A stretch of 32,135 nucleotides of DNA from Lentisphaerota bacterium (lineage in GTDB: Bacteria > Verrucomicrobiota > Lentisphaeria > Oligosphaerales > JABHEG01): contig JABHEG010000124.1 in NCBI GenBank assembly GCA_018676675.1, forward strand, positions 1 through 32,135. Direction: 5' to 3'. Both the position numbers and the translations under genes were made by a program. The stretch's first letter is position 1, and each line of letters opens with the position of its first letter. Shown here one piece after another: positions 8,092 to 16,120 of this stretch. The notes beneath the pieces were generated by a model. It saw nothing but the letters and a program-made list of their open reading frames with translations, had not been told where the DNA came from and searched no databases.

Positions 8092-10701
8092 CTACATTCC
8101 CGCCGCGACTTCGTTGTCATCGGGCTTGTAGAGGGGATCGTCGTGGACGAGCACCATGCAGTCAAGCATGGGGCTCTGTTTGGGGAGGGCCTCGCGTCCC
8201 ATGATCCGCAACGTGGTCCTGCCTGCTTCCAGATCGAGGCTTACACAACCGTCCCAGAAGAAGTAGTTGTAGTTCCCAATCCGGTTCCCCAGTCTGATCG
8301 GTGCGCCGGCCTGTTCAGGGTCCTGCAGGAAGAAACTGTTCGAGTTGGTGTCCGTGTAGCGGGTTCTGATCCACAGGTAGTAGCGTCCGGACTGCGGCAC
8401 GTCAACATCATACTCCAGCCAGTGTTTCATTCCTGTCTTCATGTTCATGGGGGCTGCGGGAACGATGACTTCACTGATGGCTCCCGGGACAGATGCGCCG
8501 ACTTCCGCGGCGGTGGCGAAGCTGCCCTCCCGGCGATTGGGCTTCCCGGCATCGATGATAACCATGGCAGGTTTCAACACTGTTGCCCGGGCTCGCCGCA
8601 GCTCGTCCCGGATGTTCGCCCGGCCCCCGGTTACGCGCATGAAGACTCGCGTCGTCAGCGGAACGCGCACCCGTGAGCCCGGCAGCCACTCCACCGGCCA
8701 TGGGTCGCCTTTGTAGTCCACGAACTCCACGCGTCGTCGGTCGAAGGAGAACTCGATCGTGGTTTTGCGGGCGACGGGCGCAAGAGAGACGACTCGGACG
8801 CCATCTACGGGATCACCACGCATCGCACGTACCAAATGACCTGTTCGAGCACAGTAGGGGAGCTCTCTCGCCCGGACAATCCGGGGCGGTTTCCCCGGCA
8901 GTTCAACCAACATGTAGTCCTGATGCGGAGTCAGCACTTTGGCCCGCGTCTGCGGCCCGAATGTCCCCGCAAACTTGTGATGTTCGTAGCGCCCCATGAC
9001 GTACAGCATCGCATCCAACCCAACGATGGAACGCATCCTCTCCACGTTGGTGAGAATCGAGTAGGTCATATTGCAGGCCATGGCTTTGGCCGCCAAGTAC
9101 TCCACGTCGTCAAGCTGCGTACCCCGCACATGTTCGGTAGACGGTTTGAGCGGGAACCACCCCAGGTCCGCCACCATCATCTCCCGCTGGGCTCGCGGCA
9201 CACTGCGAGCAATGGCGTCGTCTACCTCGTCCTTGGGGTCCTCCGACTGCCAGAAGTAGTCTCGCTGACCTACTCGGGAGTTCAGGTGCCAGGAGAAGGG
9301 CGAGCCTGCCGCGGCCTGCACCAGGTACGGCTCACGGGTGAGCCGCTCAATCACTTTCAACTTGGCGTTCGAGGTGGTGAACCAGCGCGGATCGTGGACA
9401 TCCTCAGCGCCATCGAAGTAGATCCAGTCGAGCCCTGCGGCGTTGTAGGTGTCTGCGATGTCCTGGGCGTGCTGATCGATCAGGTCGGTCGTCTGGTCGA
9501 TGATGAAGATCCCGCGCGATTCATCGGTTTTGACATGGGCGACCTGGGCGTTGGGCTGATGCCCTTGCCGGGTTGTCCCGTACACCCCCCGCTTGACCCC
9601 GGTGAAGCCAAATGGCTCCTTGAGCTGCAGATCGGTGTAGGTCATGAGTTCATCCCCGATGCGGATATCGCGTGTGCCGGTGATCACCGGCCAATCCGCG
9701 GGAGGCCCGGTCGTCACGATCCGGTCGCTCTGCTCGTCCATCTCTGCGGCCAACTTCAGGAACTTGTCCTCGTAGAGGCGTCGTTCTGCCTTGCCCTGGT
9801 TGCAGTCCGCGCTCTTTGGGACTTTGCTCGAGAACATGTGAGCGCCGGCCAACACGCCGGCTTCGTGCATCTTGTCGACCGCTGCGCGCAGTGCTTCGAT
9901 ACCTCCGGGGAAGGTGTACTCCGGGACAGCGTAACGGCGCCCGTAGTGTCCCCAGGTTCCGTGAATCAGCAGAATGGATCCGAACCGGCCGGCCGCTGCC
10001 CACTCAGTCACCAGATCAATGTTGCCTTGGCTAACCCCGCTTATCATGAGATAGGAGCCGCGCGCCGCATCCGAGCGCTTCGCCTTGATCCCCAGTGGGA
10101 TATTGAAGCGTTCTTCGGCGGCCTGGATCGTGTCGGGGAGTGTCTCCCATGGTGCGCCCATCAGGGCGATTCGGGCGGGTGCGAGGCTCATCGTTGAGTA
10201 GGCCGTCGCCATCAGGTAGGGTTTGTTGCCGCCGTTGCCTCGTATCAGGCATTCAGGCTGCTCCGCGATCAGTGCCAGTGACGCCTGACCGTACCGGAGG
10301 ACGTGCCGTGAACACATCACCTGGGCCCCAGCGATGCCATGCAGGTGGAACCACGTCAGTTCATCGACTGCGCCCTGCACTTTTTCGAGCGTGAGCAGCA
10401 GCAGGTCTGATTCCCCTTCCCACGAAACAACGGCCGTCACGTTGGTATCGCCGAAACCGAGAGTCAGTCGGTTTCCCTCAGCCTTCGCCGCCGTCGCCGC
10501 GGTGATCGTCTCGCCGATCTTGACGAAGGCCATCGCTCCTCCTGGGGCCGCCAGCTCGTCGCCGGAACAGGTAGCCTCCAGTGACGTCACCTTCCCGGAC
10601 GAATCGACTTCCATACGGACGGAATTGGATGTCAAGACGGCTGAATGGAGCGCGTTGACCAGTGCGAAACTCGCAACGACGGTAACCAGTGTCTTTCGCA
10701 T
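8092..10701 (-). CDS. Secreted putative glycoside hydrolase of unassigned family (869 aa)
   Basis: The protein starts with a signal peptide (residues 1-20, ending near LHSA), preceded by GGGAGA. An N-terminal beta-rich region (about 20-170) leads to what looks like a beta/alpha barrel (about 200-600). Barrel features are a GSILLIHGTWGHYG strand and LDWIYFDGAED near residue 427, where Asp or Glu could be catalytic. A small beta insert at about 335-395 contains IRIGDELMTYTDL and GFTGVKRGVYGTT. The C-terminal portion (about 720-860; VPQSGRYYLWIRTRY, FFWDG, LDLEAGRTTLRIMG) resembles a jelly-roll carbohydrate-binding module. I cannot name the family. It converges on the sialidase-like gene with 34 bp between stops and diverges from the amidase gene. 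Its role in external glycan breakdown is inferred from fold hints and context. Confidence 0.8.
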   Translation of the reverse strand: MRKTLVTVVASFALVNALHSAVLTSNSVRMEVDSSGKVTSLEATCSGDELAAPGGAMAFVKIGETITAATAAKAEGNRLTLGFGDTNVTAVVSWEGESDLLLLTLEKVQGAVDELTWFHLHGIAGAQVMCSRHVLRYGQASLALIAEQPECLIRGNGGNKPYLMATAYSTMSLAPARIALMGAPWETLPDTIQAAEERFNIPLGIKAKRSDAARGSYLMISGVSQGNIDLVTEWAAAGRFGSILLIHGTWGHYGRRYAVPEYTFPGGIEALRAAVDKMHEAGVLAGAHMFSSKVPKSADCNQGKAERRLYEDKFLKLAAEMDEQSDRIVTTGPPADWPVITGTRDIRIGDELMTYTDLQLKEPFGFTGVKRGVYGTTRQGHQPNAQVAHVKTDESRGIFIIDQTTDLIDQHAQDIADTYNAAGLDWIYFDGAEDVHDPRWFTTSNAKLKVIERLTREPYLVQAAAGSPFSWHLNSRVGQRDYFWQSEDPKDEVDDAIARSVPRAQREMMVADLGWFPLKPSTEHVRGTQLDDVEYLAAKAMACNMTYSILTNVERMRSIVGLDAMLYVMGRYEHHKFAGTFGPQTRAKVLTPHQDYMLVELPGKPPRIVRARELPYCARTGHLVRAMRGDPVDGVRVVSLAPVARKTTIEFSFDRRRVEFVDYKGDPWPVEWLPGSRVRVPLTTRVFMRVTGGRANIRDELRRARATVLKPAMVIIDAGKPNRREGSFATAAEVGASVPGAISEVIVPAAPMNMKTGMKHWLEYDVDVPQSGRYYLWIRTRYTDTNSNSFFLQDPEQAGAPIRLGNRIGNYNYFFWDGCVSLDLEAGRTTLRIMGREALPKQSPMLDCMVLVHDDPLYKPDDNEVAAGM

Positions 10702-10918
10702 AGCTGCTTGTCTCCCGGTGGATTTCTACTCGTGGGGCCAGCTGGTGACCGAATAGAACTCACCGGGGGGAACACGTCAACGTCTAGACAAGATCGCAGG
10801 CTTCGACCGGCATCCAATGAGCATCCTTGCCGTCCCACTTCACGTTGCAGCCAATGGGGTGGGTGACGTTCCGGCTTCATCGCTTGTCAACGGCGTGTCG
10901 GTCCGCCATGTTAGCAGC

Positions 10919-11902
10919 ATGATGAAAAAGCCACTCGTGACCGCGGCAGTGGTGTGCCTGGTTGTGCTTCTTCCAGCCACGTGCCCAGCTGCTTTCCAGA
11001 TTCGGTGCGCCTCCCTCTCGGGGCGGACCTACGTCTTCCTTAGTGATGTTGCCCGCTACTACGGGATGAAGTACCACCCGGGGCAGAAAACCGTCCGGTT
11101 GACCTCGAAGTATTCGGACCTCCGCTTCACTCTCGAACGTCGCGAGTGTGTCCTGAATACAGTCAGTGTTCATCTCTCCTTCGCTCCCCGCATGTGGAAG
11201 AGAAATCCCACGATCAGCGAGACCGATTTCCGCCTCATGGTGGACCCCGTGTTGCGCCCGAAGTGTCTCCCGAAGGGTACGGTCAAGCGTATCATGATAG
11301 ATCCCGGCCACGGTGGCAAAGACCACGGCGCCACCGGCCGGAAGTACCGCGAAAAGGACGTGAACTACAGCGTTTGCCGGATTCTTGTCGAGGCGCTTCG
11401 GAAGCAAGGCTATACCGTCAGTCTGACGCGCGGAGGGGACACCAAGCTGTCCCTTGAGCGCAGGGCGAAACTCGCCCGGGCCTGGCGCGCCGATCTGTTC
11501 ATCAGTGTGCACGCCAACTACGTCGCCACCAAGAGTGTCAGGGGCGCCGAGACATTTTTGCTTTCGCCGAAAGGCACTCCTTCCACATACGGAAACAAGT
11601 CAAGCAAGAGCCTGTCGCTGGGAAATGCGTTCGACAAGCAGAATGCGCGTGCGGCCTACGAGATCCACAAAGGACTCAAAACCGCCACCAAGTCTTCGGA
11701 TCGAGGAGTGAAGCACGCCCGTTTCCTGGTCTTGCGTGATGCGCCGTGTCCTGCCCTGCTGGTTGAGATGGGCTTCCTGAGCAATTCCACCGAGGAGTCT
11801 CTGCTTGGTTCAGCCCGGCACCAGCGGAAGGTTGCCGATGGCATCGTTCAGGGGGTCCGTCGTTACCATCAGAGTCTTCTGCAGGGAGGCGCCGCCAAAT
11901 GA
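10919..11902 (+). CDS. N-acetylmuramoyl-L-alanine amidase (Amidase_3)
   Basis: 327 residues from the ATG at 10919. An upstream in-frame ATG at 10817 would place 34 polar residues before the signal sequence. The N-terminus MMKKPLVTAAVVCLVVLLPA is a signal peptide, so the enzyme is exported. A short region (about 25-120), possibly a degenerate AMIN or copper-amine-oxidase-N-like domain (RTYVFLSDVARYYGM), precedes the catalytic domain. Zinc ligands are H131 (DPGHGGKDHG), E145 (YREKDVN) and H198 (SVHANY), and the catalytic Glu is E283 (LVEMGFLSN). It cleaves the bond between MurNAc and L-Ala in peptidoglycan, for cell separation or wall turnover. No strong ribosome-binding site is visible. Its stop overlaps the HIT gene start in ATGA. 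Confidence 0.93.
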   Translation: MMKKPLVTAAVVCLVVLLPATCPAAFQIRCASLSGRTYVFLSDVARYYGMKYHPGQKTVRLTSKYSDLRFTLERRECVLNTVSVHLSFAPRMWKRNPTISETDFRLMVDPVLRPKCLPKGTVKRIMIDPGHGGKDHGATGRKYREKDVNYSVCRILVEALRKQGYTVSLTRGGDTKLSLERRAKLARAWRADLFISVHANYVATKSVRGAETFLLSPKGTPSTYGNKSSKSLSLGNAFDKQNARAAYEIHKGLKTATKSSDRGVKHARFLVLRDAPCPALLVEMGFLSNSTEESLLGSARHQRKVADGIVQGVRRYHQSLLQGGAAK

Positions 11903-12363
11903 AAAACTGTGTGTTCTGCAAGATCATTGCGGGTGAGTTGGGTGCGGATAAGGTCTACGAAGACGATCTGGTCGTGGCCGTCCTGGACATTGCCCCGCTC
12001 GTCAAAGGACATGCTCTGATCATTCCCAAGCAACACCACAACAGTCTCACGACGTTGCCGGCAGATGCCGCTGCCCGGATGATGAAGGTGGCGCCCAAAG
12101 TCGCGATGGCTTTGGTTCGAGAGGTGGATGGTGACGGTTTCAATCTGATGCTTGCCAACGGTTCATGTGCGGGGCAGGTCGTGCCTCATGTCCACCTGCA
12201 CGTGCTGCCACGCCATCCCGAAGACGGGCTCGTGCTGCCTGCCCGAACCGTCGAATACGAAAGTGCCGCCGAGAAGGCGGAGTTGCTGGAACAGGCACGT
12301 GCCCGGCTGTCACTTCACCGGCCATCGAGTAGTGGGGACCGAAGTCACGCTGCCCAGATATGA
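11899..12363 (+). CDS. HIT family protein (histidine triad nucleotide hydrolase)
   Basis: 154 residues. The histidine triad H97-V-H99-L-H101 sits in VVPHVHLHVLPR, and the N-terminal CVFC (Cys4, Cys7) is the zinc-binding pair found in many HIT proteins. The fold pattern YEDDLVVAVLDIAPLVKGHALIIPK is typical. HIT enzymes hydrolyse AMP-linked nucleotides such as adenosine phosphoramidates, so this is a cytoplasmic housekeeping enzyme. A tail of about 25 residues after the core (HRPSSSGDRSHAAQI) is not conserved. The start overlaps the amidase stop by 4 bp (11899-11902), with GGGAGG just upstream, so the two genes are translationally coupled. Confidence 0.95.
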   Translation: MKNCVFCKIIAGELGADKVYEDDLVVAVLDIAPLVKGHALIIPKQHHNSLTTLPADAAARMMKVAPKVAMALVREVDGDGFNLMLANGSCAGQVVPHVHLHVLPRHPEDGLVLPARTVEYESAAEKAELLEQARARLSLHRPSSSGDRSHAAQI

Positions 12364-12402
12364 GTGACAGAAACGCTGGCGAAGGCCAGGCCCGGCTGTC
12401 AC
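12364..12402. repeat. Nested intergenic hairpin with a local direct repeat
   Basis: Directly after the HIT stop, GTGACAG (12364-12370) pairs perfectly with CTGTCAC (12396-12402). Inside it CTGGC (12376-12380) and GCCAG (12385-12389) form a second stem with a GAAG loop. The 3' arm belongs to GCCCGGCTGTCAC (12390-12402), an exact copy of 12301-12313 inside the HIT gene. There is no T-tract, so it is not a classical terminator. It may be an RNA processing site or a remnant of a palindromic repeat. It ends 10 bp before the next gene, with the GGGGA ribosome-binding site in between. Confidence 0.4.
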
Positions 12403-12412
12403 GGGGAATGAA

Positions 12413-12835
12413 ATGAACTCTGAAGAACACTATCGGGAACGACTGCAGAAGGTCATCGACAAGGACCCACGCTACCCTGCCGTCGCCTATGACTTCGTTC
12501 GGGCGGGTGTGTCGTTCACCGGCGAACGCCTGCGCGAAGAGGGAGAGATTTCCGAACGCTTCCATATCACCGGCCAGCAACTGCTCGAAGGGCTCCGCGA
12601 TCTTGCCCTGAATGAGTTCGGCCCCCTCGCCTACGACGTGCTTGCCGAGTGGAACGTGACCCGGACGGGCGACTTTGGGAACCTGGTCTTCAACTTGGTC
12701 GAGTCCAATCTGCTCGGAGCCAGTGAAGACGACTCCCCGGAGGACTTCGCGGACGGTTATTCGTTCCCCGATGCGTTCCTCAAACCGTTCGTCGAGACCG
12801 GTGAGATGCCCGACGATCTGTCGAAGATCGCCTGA
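12413..12835 (+). CDS. Minf_1886-type conserved protein of unknown function
   Basis: 140 residues, acidic, no signal peptide or membrane segment. The pattern YPAVAYDFVRAGVSFT near the N-terminus, then HITGQQLLEGLRDLALNEFG, AYDVLAEWNV, TGDFGNLVFNLVE and DFADGYSF matches what I recall of the Minf_1886 family, a short uncharacterised protein reported from planctomycetes and verrucomicrobia. This is one of the best hints to the phylum. The start is supported by GGGGA at 12403-12407. It follows amidase and HIT in the same direction, 49 bp after the HIT stop. The 86-bp gap after it (12836-12921) shows nothing but the ribosome-binding site of the fucosidase. No biochemical function is known to me. 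Confidence 0.8.
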   Translation: MNSEEHYRERLQKVIDKDPRYPAVAYDFVRAGVSFTGERLREEGEISERFHITGQQLLEGLRDLALNEFGPLAYDVLAEWNVTRTGDFGNLVFNLVESNLLGASEDDSPEDFADGYSFPDAFLKPFVETGEMPDDLSKIA

Positions 12836-12921
12836 GGTCCCGCAGAAGCAGCGATCCTCCTCGTCAGCCGCATTCACACGCACACGGCATGCCCGTTGAT
12901 GCACGTCTTTGGAGATAAATG

Positions 12922-14184
12922 ATGCAGCGATTCAACGATGGACAAGACTGGTTCTTTGAGAAGCGTTTCGGCATGTTCGTGCACTGGGGGCTCTACGCCG
13001 TCCCCGCCTGGCATGAACAGATCCAATGGCGCCGCCCCATGGCCAAGGCCGACTATGTCAAACTCGTGGACCAGTTCAACCCAACCGCCTTCGACCCGGA
13101 CGCTTGGCTGGATGTCCTTCAAGGCGCAGGGATGGAGTACATCTGTCTCACGACCAAACACCACGATGGCTTTTGCATGTGGGACACCGCCTTCACCGAC
13201 TACAAAATCACCAACACGCCCTACGGGAAGGACGTCCTTGCCATGCTCGCGGAGGCCTGCCATCGCCGTGGTGTGCGCCTCTGTCTTTACTACTCCTGTC
13301 CTGACTGGCACCATCCCAACAGCATCAACTTCGGGGGAGACCACCAGCTCGACCAACCAAACCCGGGGGACGAACCGGACCTCCTCAAGTACGTGGCCTA
13401 CGTCAAGAGTCAGATCACCGAGCTCTGTACGCAGTTTGGCGAGATTTCTGCCTTCTTCTGGGACATTCCTCCCAAAATCAACATTCCCGAACTCAACGCC
13501 ACGCTCCGTGAACTCCAGCCGGGAATCATGATCAATGATCGCGGATTCGGCCCGGGCGACTACAGCACCCCGGAGCGGCATGTTCCGACCGGCAAGGCGT
13601 TTTCTTCGCCAACTGAGGCATGCCAGTCCGTCGGGCGACAGAGCTGGGGGTACCGGGAGGACGAGGACTACTTCTCTGACCTGCACCTGATGCAGAGCAT
13701 CGACCGGACTATGGCCATGGGAGGCAACTACCTGCTGAATGTGGGGCCCAAAGCGGATGGCACGATAGACGATGGGAACGCCCGAATCCTGGCTGAGATC
13801 GGGCGTTGGTTCAGAACGGTTCGGGAGTCGTACTACGAAGCCCGGCCCGCATCGCACCTGATCAAGAACGATGAGTGCCTGTTGACCCGTAAAGAAAACA
13901 GCCTCTACGCCCATTTCCCCAAGCCGCTGATGAGCTCCGGCGTTGTGCTGAATCCCCTGACCTGTCAGCCTCGTCGGGCCACACTTCTGAACACGGGAGC
14001 GGAGGTCCGAGCCACGGTCGAAACTGTCCCATCCTGGTGTAGGTCGGAACCCTATCTGCGGATTTCGCGGATTCCCATCAACCAGCTGAGCACTGAAGTG
14101 CCTGTCATCAGGCTGGATTTCGACGACCTTGATCAGGCACTGGCGAACGCAGGCGGACAGGATGGGAACGAGTACATCTTCTGA
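12922..14184 (+). CDS. Alpha-L-fucosidase (GH29)
   Basis: 420 residues. GH29 markers are FGMFVHWGLYAVPAWHEQ near the N-terminus, LTTKHHDGFCMWDT, VRLCLYYSCPDW, and the C-terminal barrel part WGYREDEDYFSD...GGNYLLNVGPKADGTI. The retaining nucleophile of GH29 is an Asp in a WFD strand; here the matching strand is FFWD with Asp181. The following sequence (IPPKINIPELN) differs from the usual FDGTW form. It would release alpha-L-fucose from glycans. No signal peptide is visible, so it is probably cytoplasmic and acts on imported oligosaccharides. Two adjacent ATGs exist; the second (12922) has better spacing, 6 bp, from GGAGA at 12911-12915. A roughly 100-residue beta-rich tail (about 310-420) completes the chain. 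Confidence 0.93.
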   Translation: MQRFNDGQDWFFEKRFGMFVHWGLYAVPAWHEQIQWRRPMAKADYVKLVDQFNPTAFDPDAWLDVLQGAGMEYICLTTKHHDGFCMWDTAFTDYKITNTPYGKDVLAMLAEACHRRGVRLCLYYSCPDWHHPNSINFGGDHQLDQPNPGDEPDLLKYVAYVKSQITELCTQFGEISAFFWDIPPKINIPELNATLRELQPGIMINDRGFGPGDYSTPERHVPTGKAFSSPTEACQSVGRQSWGYREDEDYFSDLHLMQSIDRTMAMGGNYLLNVGPKADGTIDDGNARILAEIGRWFRTVRESYYEARPASHLIKNDECLLTRKENSLYAHFPKPLMSSGVVLNPLTCQPRRATLLNTGAEVRATVETVPSWCRSEPYLRISRIPINQLSTEVPVIRLDFDDLDQALANAGGQDGNEYIF

Positions 14185-14192
14185 CCCCGACT

Positions 14193-14699
14193 ATGACCGA
14201 ACCTACAGACATTCAGGAGGTCATCCAGACCTACGTGCCGGAACAAGTCGTGCTCACCCGCCTTGTCGGCCTGGCCATCGGCATGGTTGTGCTGATCAGC
14301 GGCGTGCTTCTGGCGACTCAGGCCACGCCTGAACACGCGCTCCATCACGTCCAGCAACGGGGGCCTGCCCACCTCCTCTTCGTTGGCTTCATCATTGCCT
14401 ATCTGCTCTACCTCAACAAGGCCCTGTTCCATACGTTGGGGAAGGGCCACCGGATTGAGGAAACACCGGACGGACTCACGGTCATACTCCCCGACACCGC
14501 CGCACACCTGGCTTGGGGAGACATCGAACGGATCGAGTTCGGTGAGGTGTATCTCAAGATCAAGGGGAGGGACGGCACCTATGAAATCCCGTTCATCCCC
14601 AAAGCCAGGCAACGCGAGATCTATCGGAAGCACTTCAGGCAGACCGGACTCAATCCGAACCAGCACACGATGCGCCCCTTCTTCCCCGGCAAACACTGA
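14193..14699 (+). CDS. Small membrane protein with two TM segments and a PH-like cytoplasmic domain
   Basis: 168 residues. Two hydrophobic segments (about 25-43, LVGLAIGMVVLISGVLLAT; about 60-78, LLFVGFIIAYLLYL) are followed by a beta-rich soluble part (about 85-150: GLTVILPDTAAHLAWGDIERIEFG, VYLKIKGRDGTYEIPFIP). This resembles small bacterial PH-like membrane proteins, but I cannot name a family. It starts 8 bp after the fucosidase stop and lacks a strong ribosome-binding site, so it is likely read through from the fucosidase message. The Trp-Gly-Asp-Ile-Glu strand is the typical 'W-dI' element of PH-like domains. Function unknown. Confidence 0.7.
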   Translation: MTEPTDIQEVIQTYVPEQVVLTRLVGLAIGMVVLISGVLLATQATPEHALHHVQQRGPAHLLFVGFIIAYLLYLNKALFHTLGKGHRIEETPDGLTVILPDTAAHLAWGDIERIEFGEVYLKIKGRDGTYEIPFIPKARQREIYRKHFRQTGLNPNQHTMRPFFPGKH

Positions 14700-14702
14700 C
14701 TA

Positions 14703-14846
14703 ACGGGAGGGGCGACCGCTAACGCTGTGCGCGGTTCGGATGAAGCAGGCCGGTTACGGAGAACCGGCGCCTCCAGGGAACGGTGTCCTCTTTCCGGGCC
14801 AACGGGAGGGGGCTTCACAGACACGAAGACCGCTTACGCTGTGCGC
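14703..14846. repeat. Pair of imperfect direct repeats in a 339-bp non-coding gap
   Basis: Two blocks recur in the same order: ACGGGAGGGG at 14703-14712 and again at 14802-14811, and a 19-bp GACCGCTNACGCTGTGCGC at 14714-14732 and 14828-14846 with one mismatch. This suggests a local duplication or a decayed mobile repeat. The whole gap 14700-15038 holds these repeats, one hairpin and one possible promoter. The open frame through it upstream of 15039 has no start supported by a ribosome-binding site. Confidence 0.45.
14749..14768. terminator. GC-rich hairpin downstream of the membrane-protein gene
   Basis: GCCGGTT (14749-14755), a 6-nt loop and AACCGGC (14762-14768) form a perfect 7-bp stem about 50 bp after the stop of the upstream gene. 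No T-tract follows, so termination is only a guess. Confidence 0.3.
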
Positions 14847-14867
14847 AGCTCTGTTCAGGTGGGAGGA

Positions 14868-14895
14868 TTGACAAAACCGGCACGTACGTTATGTA
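14868..14895 (+). promoter_or_regulatory. Possible sigma-70 promoter for the lipoprotein/MoxR operon
   Basis: A perfect TTGACA at 14868-14873 is followed, after a 16-bp spacer, by the weak -10 TATGTA (14890-14895). It would give a leader of roughly 140 nt before the ATG at 15039. The -10 matches consensus poorly, so this is tentative. Confidence 0.3.
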
Positions 14896-15038
14896 TGAAA
14901 CAGAACGGCCACGATGGTCGCTTCTTCGAGGAATGGGGACCATGTACTGCACGACTCCGCACAGAGGTGGTGTGTGGGCAGCCGGTCCCGTATGTGGTTC
15001 TCCCAAGTGATCCCGAACTCCCGTTAGGAGGCAGGCCG

Positions 15039-16103
15039 ATGTCAATGCGAGGAAAGCGGACGGTTTCAGTGGCTGCAACGCTGCTTATGGTGCTGTTCAC
15101 GACGGCTGGTTGCATGAAGAACAAGGTGCGCATCCGGGTCAATCCGGATGGCTCCGGGGCCATTGTGGTCAGTCAGGTCGTGTCCGCGGAAACGGCGGCC
15201 ATGGTCGAGCAGAGCATCAAGCAGATGCAGGCCCAGTTTGGCGGCATGGAAGGGGGAGGCGCCATCAGTATGGGAATGCCTGAAGATCCCTTCTACAATG
15301 AGAAGCAGCTCAAATCCCAGGCCAGTCGCTTCGGGCTGGGGGTAACATTCGTCAAAGCCAAGAAAGTGGACGGCGAGAAGGGCCGCGGCTCCATCGCTCT
15401 CTACACGTTCGAGGACATCAACGATGTCTATATCGACATTGATATGGAGTCTCTGGGCCAGAATGCTGCTTCCGGTGCCATGTCCGGAGCTGGTGATGCT
15501 CCGACCCCTGAGAAGGGCGATCAGGCCATCGAGTTTGCTTTCACCGAGGGCGAGACAAACACGCTGAAAATCACCGTGCCTCCCATGCCGGATGAAGGTG
15601 GAAGCCCGGGTGAGGCTCCCGTCGAGGCTCCCGACGCAGCCGAGGTCGAGGCGGCGCTGGCCGAGCTTGGCGTTGATGCAGGTGACAGGTCGGTGACTGC
15701 CCCCGCCGGAGCAGGTGCGGCCGGGGCAATGGGAATGGGCGGAGCACCCGGAGGCATGGGGATGATGATGGGGGGCGCCGGCGCGTTCGGGCTGAAGGGC
15801 AACGAGTCTCCGCAAGAGATGATGACCGCCATGTTCAAGGGCATGCGCTTCCTGGTCGAGGTCGAGGTCATGGGGAACGTCGTCCAGAGCAACGCAACGT
15901 TCCCTAACCCGTCCAAAAAGGAACGGTTCACGCTCTTCGAGATGGATTTCGACGAGATGATGGAGTCTCCCGCATTCAAGGAGACCATGAAGCCGGAGAC
16001 CATGATGGCCGGGCCTGGCGAGAGCATGGCTCTGTTGGCCAAAATTCCGGGATTTCGTCGTGAGACCAACAGTGAGGTCGTCATCGACTTCAAGGAGAAA
16101 TAG
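15039..16103 (+). CDS. Probable lipoprotein of unknown function
   Basis: 354 residues from the ATG at 15039, chosen because AGGAGG (15026-15031) lies 7 bp upstream and the N-terminus is then a clean signal peptide (RKRTVSVAATLLMVLFTTAGC-like) ending in a lipobox TAGC. The -3 residue Thr is not ideal. The frame is open further upstream, but without a supported start. After the Cys comes a beta-hairpin VRIRVNPDGSGAIVVSQVV resembling the start of LppM-like lipoproteins, then mixed alpha/beta sequence. An acidic Pro/Ala stretch (about 185-225) leads to a Gly/Met-rich segment (GMGGAPGGMGMMMGGAGAFG, about 230-250). A C-terminal beta region begins MRFLVEVEVMGNVVQSNATF. It is the first gene of the run leading to MoxR, 17 bp before the next gene. 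I do not recognise a function. Confidence 0.75.
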   Translation: MSMRGKRTVSVAATLLMVLFTTAGCMKNKVRIRVNPDGSGAIVVSQVVSAETAAMVEQSIKQMQAQFGGMEGGGAISMGMPEDPFYNEKQLKSQASRFGLGVTFVKAKKVDGEKGRGSIALYTFEDINDVYIDIDMESLGQNAASGAMSGAGDAPTPEKGDQAIEFAFTEGETNTLKITVPPMPDEGGSPGEAPVEAPDAAEVEAALAELGVDAGDRSVTAPAGAGAAGAMGMGGAPGGMGMMMGGAGAFGLKGNESPQEMMTAMFKGMRFLVEVEVMGNVVQSNATFPNPSKKERFTLFEMDFDEMMESPAFKETMKPETMMAGPGESMALLAKIPGFRRETNSEVVIDFKEK

Positions 16104-16120
16104 CCGCAAGGGGGGACATC

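Noticed and set aside
14727..15038. N-terminal extension of the lipoprotein gene
   Set aside because: The frame is open but contains the direct repeats and lacks a ribosome-binding site; AGGAGG and a signal peptide fix the start at 15039.
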